Notes: a model not told the origin generated them from the letters alone. Positions 28,362-36,871 are shown, counted from the stretch's first letter. The stretch: DNA of 40,752 nt from Specibacter cremeus (GCF_003946885.1 NZ_RWKQ01000019.1:1-40752), one strand, 5' to 3'. Numbers and translations are program-made.

Positions 28362-28928
28362 TCATGGCCGGCCGTCGGCATCGGGGGACAGCAGACCGTT
28401 TTCGTTCGCCCAGCGTGCGAAATCTCCCGGACGAAATGGCAGGCGGTACTGGGTCTCCATCAGGTGGTCGGCCAAGTCACTCACCAGAGCAACGGTCAGA
28501 AGACCCTCCCGGATGGCTTGGCAGAGCATCCCTAACGTGCCTTGGAAGCTGACGGCGGCCTCTTGTGCGGCGCGTCGCGCTACACCGTCGTCGAGGACGG
28601 CGGTGGAGTGATGGACATGGGCGTACGCGAGAACCGCGGCTTCGCCGATGTTGCGCGTTCCCACGACCAGCAGGCTGGAGAAGTGCGCGAAAGCGGCCAA
28701 TTCGACGTCCGAAGTGAGCGTGGATGTCCCGATCCAAGCGGCGTCGAGGACGGACTATAGGTGCGGGTGCGTGTGCAGCCCTTGGCGCAGTTCGCACTCG
28801 ACGGCATCGGGGATGACGACTCGCCGGCTGCCCGCGATCGTCCTCAGGACGCCGAGCCAGCCCGCTTCGGCCAGATGGCTGAGCGGTCCGGTGTCGATGA
28901 CCAACTCGCCATCGTCTTCGTCGGTCAC
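28362..28928 (-). pseudogene. PIN-domain (DUF3368-like) toxin gene, one in-frame amber stop
   Basis: A 189-codon frame starting at GTG 28928, overlapping the stop of the upstream XRE-ImmA gene (GTGA), and interrupted by one TAG at 28755-28757 (codon 58). Before the stop: ELVIDTGPLSHLAEAGWLG, with the first PIN acidic residue at D12, and VVIPDAVECELRQGLHTHPHL. After it, in the same frame: SVLDAAWIGTSTLTSDVELA, GTRNIGEAAVLAYAHVHHST and AVLDDGVARRAAQ, the remaining acidic sites of the DUF3368 group of predicted nucleases. One C-to-T change of CAG would explain the stop. Probably an RNase toxin now inactivated; the downstream part could start internally at TTG 28700. Confidence 0.8.
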
Positions 28929-30055
28929 GAGACGAACTGCCAGATTTCCTGTTCGGTCCGGGGCGGCAGGACCGGCAGATCGGCGGCGTTCCAGGTGTCG
29001 AGCAGCAGGTCCAGGGCGCGCACGTCACTGATCGTCTCGGACTTGAACAGGCGGAGAACGGCTGCCGCGTACTCCCGCGGAAGCTCGCCACCCGGCAGTT
29101 CATCGGCGACGACGAGATCGTATTCGACGAGGTCGGCCCGGCCCGTCCGGACCGTCCGCACGTAGCCGGCCTGGCGATCGTTGATCAGGTTGAGGTCGCG
29201 CAGGCGTCGAGCCAATGTTGACATGTCGACGCGATAATGACTGGCAGTTCGCACCGCTGCCGCGCGCAGGTCGCTGTTGTCGTCAGCGCACCAGGCCCGC
29301 CACTTCTCGCGCAGTGACGTTTCGGGGAGCAGAAATGCTCGGGCGAACCGATCGAGCCCATGCTCCCGGCGATTTGCCTCAATGCTGTTGTCGATGCGCC
29401 AGTCGACGGTGTACTCGTCGGCGATGAGAACGTGGCCGAATTCGTGGGCCAAGGACAGCCGCCGTCGTCCGGTGTGAAACGTGCCGTTGACGATGGCCAC
29501 GGCACCTGCAGGAAGAAGGACGCTTGCCGCATCGGCCGCATCCGCCCCGAGATCGACGACGAACGTCAGAACCCCGGCGGCCGAGAGCTTGGCGCCCAGC
29601 CCGTGAAGGGATTCGCCGGGTTCCACATTGAGGACTTCCTCGCGCGCCTGCCGAGCCAGCGCTTCGGCCTCCGCCAAGGTCGTCGGTTCGGGCAAGGGAG
29701 GAATCGCCCGAAGCGTCCCCCGCAACTCGGCGTCGTGCTGAGCGACGAACTCCACGGCACGCACAACACGCTCGATGACGGCATCGATGCGTGGGCTCGG
29801 CTCGCCGGGATCGACCGCGTTTCGGTGGGACACGATGGCGGGAGGAGCCTCATCGACGAACCATTCGATTCGCTCACCGACCGCCTCGGCGATCCGGGCC
29901 AGCTCCAGGGCAGTGATGCGACGGGCCCCGGTCTCGATCTTGGCAAGGGCGGAACGTTCCAGCCCTACTGTCGGGGCGAGATCGTCTTGCGTGAGCCCGG
30001 CGCGCTGACGTGCCTGGGCAACGCGCATTCCAAGTCCACCTGAGTCAAGGATCAT
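28925..30055 (-). CDS. XRE helix-turn-helix - ImmA/IrrE metallopeptidase regulator
   Basis: An intact 376-residue protein. An N-terminal Cro/C1-type HTH (residues 10-66, MRVAQARQRAGLTQDDLAPTV...LERSALAKIETGAR) is joined to a long helical linker and an ImmA/IrrE-type Zn-peptidase (M78) domain with HEFGH at 204-208 and the downstream DRFARAFLLPE. This architecture occurs in regulators that cleave repressors or act as antitoxins. The ATG at 30055 is preceded by TAGAAT 7 nt upstream and no Shine-Dalgarno, so the mRNA may be leaderless. It overlaps the PIN gene by four bases, which suggests a two-gene toxin-antitoxin or defence unit. Only the PIN half is broken. Confidence 0.85.
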   Translation of the reverse strand: MILDSGGLGMRVAQARQRAGLTQDDLAPTVGLERSALAKIETGARRITALELARIAEAVGERIEWFVDEAPPAIVSHRNAVDPGEPSPRIDAVIERVVRAVEFVAQHDAELRGTLRAIPPLPEPTTLAEAEALARQAREEVLNVEPGESLHGLGAKLSAAGVLTFVVDLGADAADAASVLLPAGAVAIVNGTFHTGRRRLSLAHEFGHVLIADEYTVDWRIDNSIEANRREHGLDRFARAFLLPETSLREKWRAWCADDNSDLRAAAVRTASHYRVDMSTLARRLRDLNLINDRQAGYVRTVRTGRADLVEYDLVVADELPGGELPREYAAAVLRLFKSETISDVRALDLLLDTWNAADLPVLPPRTEQEIWQFVS

Positions 30056-30059
30056 ATGT

Positions 30060-30077
30060 GCGATTCTAGAACATCGC
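30060..30077. promoter_or_regulatory. candidate operator/-10 region of the XRE-ImmA gene
   Basis: GCGATTCTAGAACATCGC is an imperfect inverted repeat (outer GCGAT / ATCGC, inner TTCTAGAA) covering the TAGAAT -10 element on the minus strand, just before the ATG at 30055. A second pair, GCGAC / GTCGC, follows at 30076-30089. Consistent with autorepression by the XRE domain. Confidence 0.5.
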
Positions 30078-30147
30078 GACAAGCGTCGCCAGACCACGAC
30101 GGTCCGCCACAACGCCGAGGGGCCCACGGACCGAGCCCTCGCCGCGT

Positions 30148-31056
30148 CTACCCCGACGCCACCCGCGCCGCACCCAAGGCACCTGCGTACTCGTCGCCGT
30201 CGGACATCAGCAATTCCGGCGCCGGGAAGCACCCGGTGACCGACGCGAGTGCCCGCTCCAGCGCCGGCATGAACGCGCGGTGGTATTGCGCCACGCTGCC
30301 GCCGATGACAACGCATGCGCTGCGGTGCACCGTGAGCAGGTCGGCCAGGCCGGCCGCCACGGTCCGCCCGAACGAATCAAACAACGCACGGGCCGCGGGG
30401 TCGCCGGCCAGGGCGTTTCCAAACGCCGTGCCGATGTCCGCCGGCGTGCCGGTCGCCGAGCCGAGCAGGCGTCCCGCGTCCCGTTGGAGCGCCGACCGGG
30501 ACGCAAGTTGCTCCCAACAGGCGCCCCGGCCGCAATAGCACGGCGCATGGGCGCCGGCCACGCTGAGATGGCCGGCTTCCGGGTGCACCCCGTCGGCGCC
30601 CCGGACGGGCAGCCCGCCGCGGATCGCGCACACGCCCACACCGGTCCCCAGCGTCACCACGAGCGCGCTTGCGCGGTCACGCGCAACACCGTTGGACGTC
30701 TCGAAGATCGCCGCGGTCACGGCATCGTTGTCGATGGCCGGGCGCACGCCGAAACGGCGTTGCAACGGTCCCAGGATGTCGATCCCGGTGAAGGCGGGCA
30801 GCGTTTCCGGGTTGCGGATGGTGCCGTCCGCGTCGATGGGCCCGCTGGCGCCGATGCCGATGCTGTGTGCGGGTCGCCCGGCCAGGACGTCCTCGATGTG
30901 GTGGGCCAGGAACGCGTGGACCTGCCCTGCACCGTCCTTGGGCGTGGCGACGGACGCACGGGCCGCGACCCGGCCGGCGTCGTCCACGGCCACGAACCGC
31001 GAACCGGTGCCGCCGAGGTCGATGCCGACCGAGAGGCCGCCGCGGGTGCCATTCAT
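30148..31056 (-). CDS. ROK-family sugar kinase
   Basis: A 302-residue cytoplasmic sugar kinase without an HTH domain, so an enzyme rather than a ROK repressor. The phosphate loop is VGIDLGGTGSR (residues 10-20), the catalytic Asp lies in PAIDNDAVTAA, the second nucleotide motif is VVTLGTGVGVC, and the Zn-binding ROK signature is HAPCYCGRGACWEQL. Its ATG overlaps the stop of the GMC-SIS fusion (ATGA), so it is translationally coupled. ROK kinases typically act on glucose, glucosamine, N-acetylglucosamine/mannosamine, fructose or allose. Here it probably phosphorylates the sugar or amino sugar handled by the fusion protein; which comes first is unknown. Confidence 0.85.
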   Translation of the reverse strand: MNGTRGGLSVGIDLGGTGSRFVAVDDAGRVAARASVATPKDGAGQVHAFLAHHIEDVLAGRPAHSIGIGASGPIDADGTIRNPETLPAFTGIDILGPLQRRFGVRPAIDNDAVTAAIFETSNGVARDRASALVVTLGTGVGVCAIRGGLPVRGADGVHPEAGHLSVAGAHAPCYCGRGACWEQLASRSALQRDAGRLLGSATGTPADIGTAFGNALAGDPAARALFDSFGRTVAAGLADLLTVHRSACVVIGGSVAQYHRAFMPALERALASVTGCFPAPELLMSDGDEYAGALGAARVASG

Positions 31057-33656
31057 AGGATCGTTGTGACCTTGCTGCCGAAGGCGAAGTCTCCGGGGAC
31101 AACCCCGTTGGCCCGCGCCAGCTCCACCGCGGCGAGCTCGGCGACGACGGCGTTCGTCGCCAACCGTTCGAGGGTGGTGGCCCCCGCCGCCGGGATCGTG
31201 ATCGCGCCGTCGAGCTCAACGTCGCCGATGAGGACCACCGTCGAACCGGTGTCGAGCAGGTCGGTGGCCAGCCGGGGCAGCGTCTCGTCATCGGAGGACG
31301 AGTCGGCGCCGTAGAGGAACGCCGTGAGCCCCGGTCCGGCGAGCTCGAACGGGCCGTGCCGGAACTGCCCGCCGATGAACCCCTCGATGGCCACCTTGGA
31401 GGCCTCCTTGGTGATCAGGCCCGCGAGCAGCGCGGTGGCCGCATCGTCGCGTTTCCCGACGGCGGCGATCCGCCGGCCGGGGGCGGCGATGATCCGTTCG
31501 GCCAGCCGGCCCAGGCGCGTTTCACCGATCGCCGTCTCGACGATCGCCGCGACCGCGCGGATCTCATCGTTGACCGGGGCCGCATCCTTGCCCATGAACG
31601 CGGCGGCGATCTGCCGGTGGACGCCCAGGGTGTTGAGGTAGCTCTTCGTGCTGACGGTCGCCTCCGGCCCGCTGAACAGCGGAAGGAACACGTCGGAGGC
31701 CCGGGCCAGGGGGCTGGATTCGTCGTCCGCGACGCCCACGAGCGCGCCCACGCTTGCCGAACCGGACCGGACCATCTCAAGCAACTCGACGATCTCACCG
31801 CTGGCGCCCGACTGGGACGTCGCGACCAGCAGCGTGTCCGGAGTGAGCAGCTCGATCGAATCCAGGAGCTGGCCCGAGTCGACCCACCAGGTGGGCCGGC
31901 CGGTGGCGGCCAGGGCCCGCCACGTGGGCAGCGCCGAGAAGTGGGAGCTGCCCATGCCGGTGAAGACAATGCGCTGCCACGGGCGTCCGGCGATCGCACG
32001 GAGGGCACGGTAGTCGCCCGAATCCGCGAGGCGCGCGAGCGCGCGGGGCTGCTCGGCGATGTCCTGCTCGAACGACGTGTTGGCGGACAGGCCGCGCGGC
32101 GGGGCGGCCAACACCCGCGCCGGGGCGGCCAGGTTCGCGTCCACCACCTCGACCGGCGCGGCCCCGGCCATCAGGGCCGCGATGTTGGCGCCGATCATGG
32201 CGGTGGGCAGGTTGATGTTGCCGCGGGTGATGGCGGGCATGATCGACGCATCGGCGACGAAGAGCCCCCGCACGCCGTGCACCTGGCCGTTGTCGGCTAC
32301 GACGGCCAGCGGGTCGCTGGCCGGGCCGAGCTTGCAGGTGCCGGCCGGGTGGCAGTAGTTCACGATGTCCTCGAGCGGGTCGGCCGGCCCGGTGATCACC
32401 CGCTCGCCCAGGATGGGCGCGAGTTCCTCGCGGGCCACCATGCGTTCGAGCAGGTCACGGGCCTCCTGCAGGACCGTCCTGTCGTGGTTCTCGGGGTCGG
32501 TGCCGTAGCGGTGGTCGATGACCGGGTTCACCACGTCCAGGCCGGGGCCGAGCGTGACCGTGCCCTCGGACTTGGCGCGCATCGCCCCGCCGTACAGGCT
32601 GATCGGGGGCAGGCCCGGGTGGCCGCTGTTGGCGCCGGCCACCATGAACACGTGGATGTCGTACGGCCCGTCGTCGCAGACGCTTGACCGGGCACGGCCG
32701 AGCGCCTGCTCGTCCGGGTGCAGTTCCAGTGCGGCCAACTCCTCCAGCAGGCCGGGCCGGCCGGCGAAGTCGAGCTGGATGCAGGAGTGGTCCAGCAGGT
32801 GCTTGCCCACGCCGGGGAGGTCCCGCTCGACCTCGATGCCCAGGGCACGCAGCTCGTCCGCGGACCCCACCCCGGAGCGCAGCAGCAGGGCGGGGGAGTG
32901 GTAGGCGCCGGCGGCCAGGACCACGCGCTGGGCGGCGATGTACGACGTCGTGCCGTCACCTTGGGTGACGAAGGCGCCGCGGGCGCGGCCGTCGGCGATG
33001 TCGATGCGATCGACCGTGACATTGCCTTCGATGGTCATATTCGGGCGCTCGCGGACGGCGTCCAGGAACGCGAACGCGCTGTTCCAGCGCACGCCGTCGA
33101 CGATGTTCACGGGCATCGGGCCGATGCCCTCCGCCGCGGCCAGGTCGTCGAGGTCGTCGGCGAACGGCAGCCCGGTGGCCATGCCGGCTTCGACGAAGGC
33201 GCGCTGCGGCGGGGTCAATTCGGCCTCGGTGTAGCGGTTCACGCGGAACCGGTCGCGGACCCATTCGAGAAGGGGCGCCACCCGGTCGGCGGTCCAGGAC
33301 GGGTTGCCCCGGGCGGCCCAGTCGTCGTAGTCGTGGCGGGCGCCGATGGACGCCGTGCAGCCGTTGTGCGACGAGCAGCCGCCGAGGATGCGCGCCCGGG
33401 GCAGGTCCAGTACGCCCTCGCCGGCCGACCGTGGCGTGTGCAGGTCGTAGTCGTGGGACAGTGGGATGGCCCGGGCGTCGAGCATGTCGGCGGGCCATTG
33501 CCCGCCGGATTTCTTGCCGTAGTCCGGGCCGGCCTCGACGAGGAGGATCGTCTGGTCGGTGTGGGCGGCGAGCACGCCGGCGAAGGCGGCGCCGCCGGTG
33601 CCGCCGCCGATCACGAGGGTGTCGACCGTAGCCGGCAGGGGAGCGGTGGTGTTCAT
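31053..33656 (-). CDS. GMC-family FAD oxidoreductase fused to a SIS-domain sugar isomerase/deglycase
   Basis: One uninterrupted 867-residue frame joins two normally separate enzymes. Residues 1 to about 505 are a complete GMC oxidoreductase: FAD loop VIGGGTGGAAFAG (GGGTGG at 17-22), E41 for the ribose, GMC signature ILGGCSSHNGC (90-100), and the C-terminal HPAGTCKLG and RGNINLPTAMIGANIA segments with the catalytic His (about 435) and Asn (about 480). From about 521 a full double-SIS protein follows (FEQDIAEQPRAL; TGMGSSHFSALPTW about 565; TSQSGASGEI about 615; GGQFRHGPFEL about 764), as in GlmS-isomerase/AgaS/FrlB-type enzymes. ATG 33656 follows AAGGA. No glutaminase domain. Confidence 0.88.
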   Translation of the reverse strand: MNTTAPLPATVDTLVIGGGTGGAAFAGVLAAHTDQTILLVEAGPDYGKKSGGQWPADMLDARAIPLSHDYDLHTPRSAGEGVLDLPRARILGGCSSHNGCTASIGARHDYDDWAARGNPSWTADRVAPLLEWVRDRFRVNRYTEAELTPPQRAFVEAGMATGLPFADDLDDLAAAEGIGPMPVNIVDGVRWNSAFAFLDAVRERPNMTIEGNVTVDRIDIADGRARGAFVTQGDGTTSYIAAQRVVLAAGAYHSPALLLRSGVGSADELRALGIEVERDLPGVGKHLLDHSCIQLDFAGRPGLLEELAALELHPDEQALGRARSSVCDDGPYDIHVFMVAGANSGHPGLPPISLYGGAMRAKSEGTVTLGPGLDVVNPVIDHRYGTDPENHDRTVLQEARDLLERMVAREELAPILGERVITGPADPLEDIVNYCHPAGTCKLGPASDPLAVVADNGQVHGVRGLFVADASIMPAITRGNINLPTAMIGANIAALMAGAAPVEVVDANLAAPARVLAAPPRGLSANTSFEQDIAEQPRALARLADSGDYRALRAIAGRPWQRIVFTGMGSSHFSALPTWRALAATGRPTWWVDSGQLLDSIELLTPDTLLVATSQSGASGEIVELLEMVRSGSASVGALVGVADDESSPLARASDVFLPLFSGPEATVSTKSYLNTLGVHRQIAAAFMGKDAAPVNDEIRAVAAIVETAIGETRLGRLAERIIAAPGRRIAAVGKRDDAATALLAGLITKEASKVAIEGFIGGQFRHGPFELAGPGLTAFLYGADSSSDDETLPRLATDLLDTGSTVVLIGDVELDGAITIPAAGATTLERLATNAVVAELAAVELARANGVVPGDFAFGSKVTTIL

Positions 33657-33681
33657 GGTTGTTCCTTGGATCCGGTGGGGT

Positions 33682-34440
33682 TCATGCAATGAGGAGCTCG
33701 GCACCGGCCACCGAGAACTCCTTGCGTTGCTGCGCGGTGGCAGCATCGTCCGTGACAATGAGGTCGACGTCGTTCAGGCCGCAGATGCGCGCGAACGCTT
33801 CCTTCGCGAACTTCGATCCGTCCAGTGCGACGATGGTGCGTCGCGATGCGGAGAGCGCGGCCCGTTTCACGGCCGCGTCCTCGACGTTCCATTCGGTGAA
33901 GCCGGCGTCCGCCGAGGCTGCGGACGCCGTCATCACGTAAAGATCGAACCGAAATCCCCGCAGCGAGGTCTCGGCCTGGGAGCCGATGATGCTCGACTCC
34001 CCGGCGCGGATCTGCCCGCCGGGAACCATCACCCTGGTGGCCGAGTCGGCCGAGAGGATGTCCGCCACCCGGAGATTGAGGGCGCAGACCGTGATGTTGC
34101 GCCCCACCAGCTCCTCGGCGATGGCAACCGCCGTCGTGCCGCCGTCGAGAATCACCGTCTGGCCATCGATGACCTGGCGCGCGACGGCCAAGGCGATCCG
34201 GCGCTTCGCCTCGCTGTTGGTGCGGGACCGAAGCGCAAAGGGAGGCTCGAAACTCCCGCTGGCCGCCGGTGCCGCCCCTCCGTGCGTGCGGACCACCAGG
34301 CCGGCGGAGGCCAGCTGGGTCAGGTCGCGGCGCACGGTCATCTCGGAGACGTTGTAGCGGGCGCTGAGTTCGGCGATGGTGACCTCGCCACGGTTGTTCA
34401 GCTGCTTGAGGATGTCTTGTTGGCGTGTCTCGGCGTTCAC
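33682..34440 (-). CDS. DeoR/GlpR-family transcriptional regulator
   Basis: A 252-residue repressor. The N-terminal winged helix reads ETRQQDILKQLNNRGEVTIA then LSARYNVSEMTVRRDLTQL (residues 4-45), followed by the GxxxRxHGGA hinge (VVRTHGGAA). The C-terminal DeoR effector domain binds phosphorylated sugars (VILDGGTTAVAIAEEL; IVALDGSKF). GTG start at 34440 with AAGGAG 7 nt upstream; the frame continues upstream into the permease but is not coding there. Third of the operon components in sequence order, 25 nt before the GMC-SIS gene and 32 nt after the permease. It probably senses the phosphorylated pathway intermediate. Confidence 0.9.
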   Translation of the reverse strand: MNAETRQQDILKQLNNRGEVTIAELSARYNVSEMTVRRDLTQLASAGLVVRTHGGAAPAASGSFEPPFALRSRTNSEAKRRIALAVARQVIDGQTVILDGGTTAVAIAEELVGRNITVCALNLRVADILSADSATRVMVPGGQIRAGESSIIGSQAETSLRGFRFDLYVMTASAASADAGFTEWNVEDAAVKRAALSASRRTIVALDGSKFAKEAFARICGLNDVDLIVTDDAATAQQRKEFSVAGAELLIA

Positions 34441-34472
34441 AGGGGTGCTCCTTCGGGCCGGGCGATTTCGGT

Positions 34473-35921
34473 TTAGTCGACATCGGGCAGCTCGCCCGCG
34501 TGCTGCATCCAGTCTCGCCGTCCGGGCCGCAGGTTGCGAAAGACGAGCAACGCCACTCCGAGCAGCACATAGAACAGGGCGACGAACGGTGCCAGCAGCA
34601 CCGGGAAGTCCGGCAGCGGAACGATGCTGTTGTAGGCGATGACCACGAGCGCGACGGTCGAGACAATCGGTGCCGCCACGTGGGCCCAGACGCTGAACTC
34701 GTCGCGATGGCGCTTGAAGAAGAAGATGAAGGCGGCGATGTTCATCAGGATGAAGATGGGGATGTAAACGAAGGTTCCCGTCGTACCCAGCAGGTTGAAC
34801 AGGTTGAATGGCCCCATCGGAATACCGGCCGCAAGGCAGATGATGATGGCGATGATCGATTGGGCGTACACGGCGACGATCGGCGTCCGGTGCTTGCGCT
34901 GTACTCGCGCCAGGATCGCGGGGAGCGCACCCGTGCGGGCAATCCCGTACAGGGTGCGAGTGGCGCTGGTGGTGCAGGCAATGCAAACACCGAGGCCGGA
35001 ATTCACGAGGGCGATCAGGATGATGATCGATGCGCCATTGAAGAGACGGTCGGCCAGCACGAAGGCCGGTGCGGTCGGGGAGTCCGCCAACGCCGCAAGG
35101 TTCTGTGTGCCCCAGCCGATCTGCAGGCCCCAGGCCGTGACGACATAGAACACGCCAATGAGGACCAGGGAACCGATGATGGCCTTGGGGATGATGCGCT
35201 TCGGATCCCGTGATTCCTCACCCACCACGGCCGCGCTCTCGAAGCCGGTGAACGCGAAGATGGACAACACGATCGCCAGGAAGAAACCCGAGCCGTTCGT
35301 GATGTTGGCGGGATTGAAACCGTCGAGGTTCACCCCACCCTTCCCGGGCATCGACAGGCCGGCCACGGCCAGGCCCAGGCCAACGGCCATTTCAAAACAG
35401 GTCATCACCACGAGGAACTTGATCGAGATCACGATTCCCCGGTAGGCGCAGGCGAAGCAGATGACCAGGATGACGACGGAATAGGCCCACCAGGGAACAC
35501 CGATTCCGTACTTGCCGCCGAGTTCATCCTCGAGGACGGCGCCCGTGAAGGCGGACAGCGCCGCCGGCACGATCGTGACCATGATGGCGTACAGCCAACC
35601 GGTCATGAAGCCGGCCATCGGACCGATGCCGGCCGAGACGTAGGTGTAGAAGCCGCCGGCCGACGGGAGGTGCCGGGCCAGGCCCAGCATCGGCACGGCG
35701 ATCACCAGGCACACGAGGAAGGCGGCCAGATACGTGAGCGGTGCGCTGACCCCGGCCTGCCCCGTCGTGAACGCGATCGTGTAGAAGATCCCGAGTGTCG
35801 GGGAGATCTGGGCAATTGACTGCATCAAGGCTCCGCCGAGCCCGATCGAGCCCTTGCGCAGTCCTGATTCTTGGCCGCTCGGGGCGGTCCGGGGTGAGGC
35901 TTTGGGTTGCGCGGTAGACAT
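34473..35921 (-). CDS. APC-superfamily amino acid/amine permease
   Basis: A 482-residue permease with about twelve transmembrane helices. The unwound first helix has SIAQISPTLGIFYTIAF, and the next segments are VIAVPMLGLARHLPSAGGFYTYVS and the diagnostic FAFTGFESAAVVGEESRDPKRIIPKAI of helix 6, typical of the APC amino-acid transporter family. The ATG at 35921 follows GGAGAG; frame upstream to 35999 is promoter. First gene of the permease-DeoR-GMC/SIS-ROK operon, divergent from TetR. An APC permease beside a SIS deglycase recalls FrlA, which imports fructoselysine, so an amino-acid-sugar conjugate is a reasonable guess for the substrate. Confidence 0.87.
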   Translation of the reverse strand: MSTAQPKASPRTAPSGQESGLRKGSIGLGGALMQSIAQISPTLGIFYTIAFTTGQAGVSAPLTYLAAFLVCLVIAVPMLGLARHLPSAGGFYTYVSAGIGPMAGFMTGWLYAIMVTIVPAALSAFTGAVLEDELGGKYGIGVPWWAYSVVILVICFACAYRGIVISIKFLVVMTCFEMAVGLGLAVAGLSMPGKGGVNLDGFNPANITNGSGFFLAIVLSIFAFTGFESAAVVGEESRDPKRIIPKAIIGSLVLIGVFYVVTAWGLQIGWGTQNLAALADSPTAPAFVLADRLFNGASIIILIALVNSGLGVCIACTTSATRTLYGIARTGALPAILARVQRKHRTPIVAVYAQSIIAIIICLAAGIPMGPFNLFNLLGTTGTFVYIPIFILMNIAAFIFFFKRHRDEFSVWAHVAAPIVSTVALVVIAYNSIVPLPDFPVLLAPFVALFYVLLGVALLVFRNLRPGRRDWMQHAGELPDVD

Positions 35922-36247
35922 GGGCTCTCCTTCGAACGACCGAAAACGCGCCGCCCGGATCAGGTGATCCGAACATTTGACGTGTTCAGTATGACACACA
36001 ATGCGTTAGATTCAACCCAGTTTCGTTCGATTTTTTGTTACCGCCGAGTTGTGCATCGGGACCCGCCCGGCCTGTCGGTCTGCCGGGCCAACGCCGCCAG
36101 AGGGGCGGCGCCGGTGCCGGTTTGGCCGCCGACGTACAGGCCCCGGGAATTCCCCCAATAAGACAAGCAACCGTGGACGGACTAGGCTGGAGAAGCGCCG
36201 GAGTCCGGCCCAACACCCAAAATCGGCACGATACAAATGGAGCCGCA
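35922..36247. promoter_or_regulatory. divergent promoter region between permease and TetR genes
   Basis: A 326-bp gap with no supported gene. The permease-proximal part (35965-36045) is clearly AT-richer. On the minus strand TTGAAT and TACTGA are 18 bp apart, a plausible promoter for the permease operon, and GTGT-N8-ACAC (35980-35995) overlaps it as a possible operator. The TetR-proximal half is GC-rich and shows nothing I can assign apart from GGAG at 36239-36242, the TetR ribosome site. Confidence 0.45.
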
Positions 36248-36841
36248 TTGCCCAGGAAAATCGATCACGACCAGCGTCGAAAAGAAGTCATTGACGTCAC
36301 CCGTGAACTCATCGTCGACGGCGGCATCGAGGCCGCCACAATGCGCGAGATCGCCCGCCGGGCCGGGTTTGCCAATGGTGCGCTCAAGCACTTCTTCACC
36401 GGCAAGGACCAAATCATCCAGGGCACCTACGAGCAATCGCTCGGCATGATGACCGAGCACCTCGACGCCGAGCTGGGGCAAAAGCGCGGGTTTGAGGCGC
36501 TGCGCGCCATGTGCGTGGCCACCATGCCCACCGATCCGGAGCGGATCACGGCCGGCCGGGTGCTGCTGTCGTTCTGGGAGCGCGCGGTCTCCAACAAGGA
36601 ATTGCACGACACCTATTCCAAGCACCTCACGGCGTGGCGGGCAGCGCTCGGGAATTACATTGTGCAGGGGCGCGAGGACGGGGATATCGTCACCAATACC
36701 GCCGACGACGAGCTAATTGATGAAATCATCATGATGAATGTGGGCGCGAACATCCTGACGCTGCTCGAACCGGGCGTATTCACCATCAAACGCCAAGAGG
36801 CGAATTTGGCGTCCTTCTTCACCCGGCTCCGGGAGCCGTAG
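36248..36841 (+). CDS. TetR/AcrR-family regulator (BetI-like)
   Basis: A 197-residue one-component repressor. The N-terminal HTH is IDHDQRRKEVIDVTREL then GGIEAATMREIARRAGFANG (about residues 5-45), followed by ALKHFFTGKDQIIQGTYEQS and an all-helical ligand domain. I place the start at TTG 36248, giving LPRKIDHDQRR, because the family begins just there and GGAG lies 5 nt upstream; an extension to 36035 has no similarity. It is divergent from the APC permease operon, its most obvious target, but it could also bind the paired operators at 37968 and 39802. Ligand unknown. Confidence 0.85.
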   Translation: MPRKIDHDQRRKEVIDVTRELIVDGGIEAATMREIARRAGFANGALKHFFTGKDQIIQGTYEQSLGMMTEHLDAELGQKRGFEALRAMCVATMPTDPERITAGRVLLSFWERAVSNKELHDTYSKHLTAWRAALGNYIVQGREDGDIVTNTADDELIDEIIMMNVGANILTLLEPGVFTIKRQEANLASFFTRLREP

Positions 36842-36871
36842 CGCGCGGGGTGCCGAAGAGCCCGCAACACG

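Noticed and set aside
26611-28928. Reassignment of UAG to an amino acid as the reason for two in-frame ambers
   Set aside because: TAG is the normal stop of several core genes here (ribokinase, LacI, lysS, dhaK, the hydrolase and the aldo/keto reductase), so general recoding is unlikely. Local readthrough remains possible but is not needed to explain the data.
36035-36247. N-terminal extension of the TetR gene
   Set aside because: 71 codons of Pro/Gly/Arg-rich sequence without TetR similarity; TTG 36248 has GGAG upstream and begins at the family's normal N terminus.
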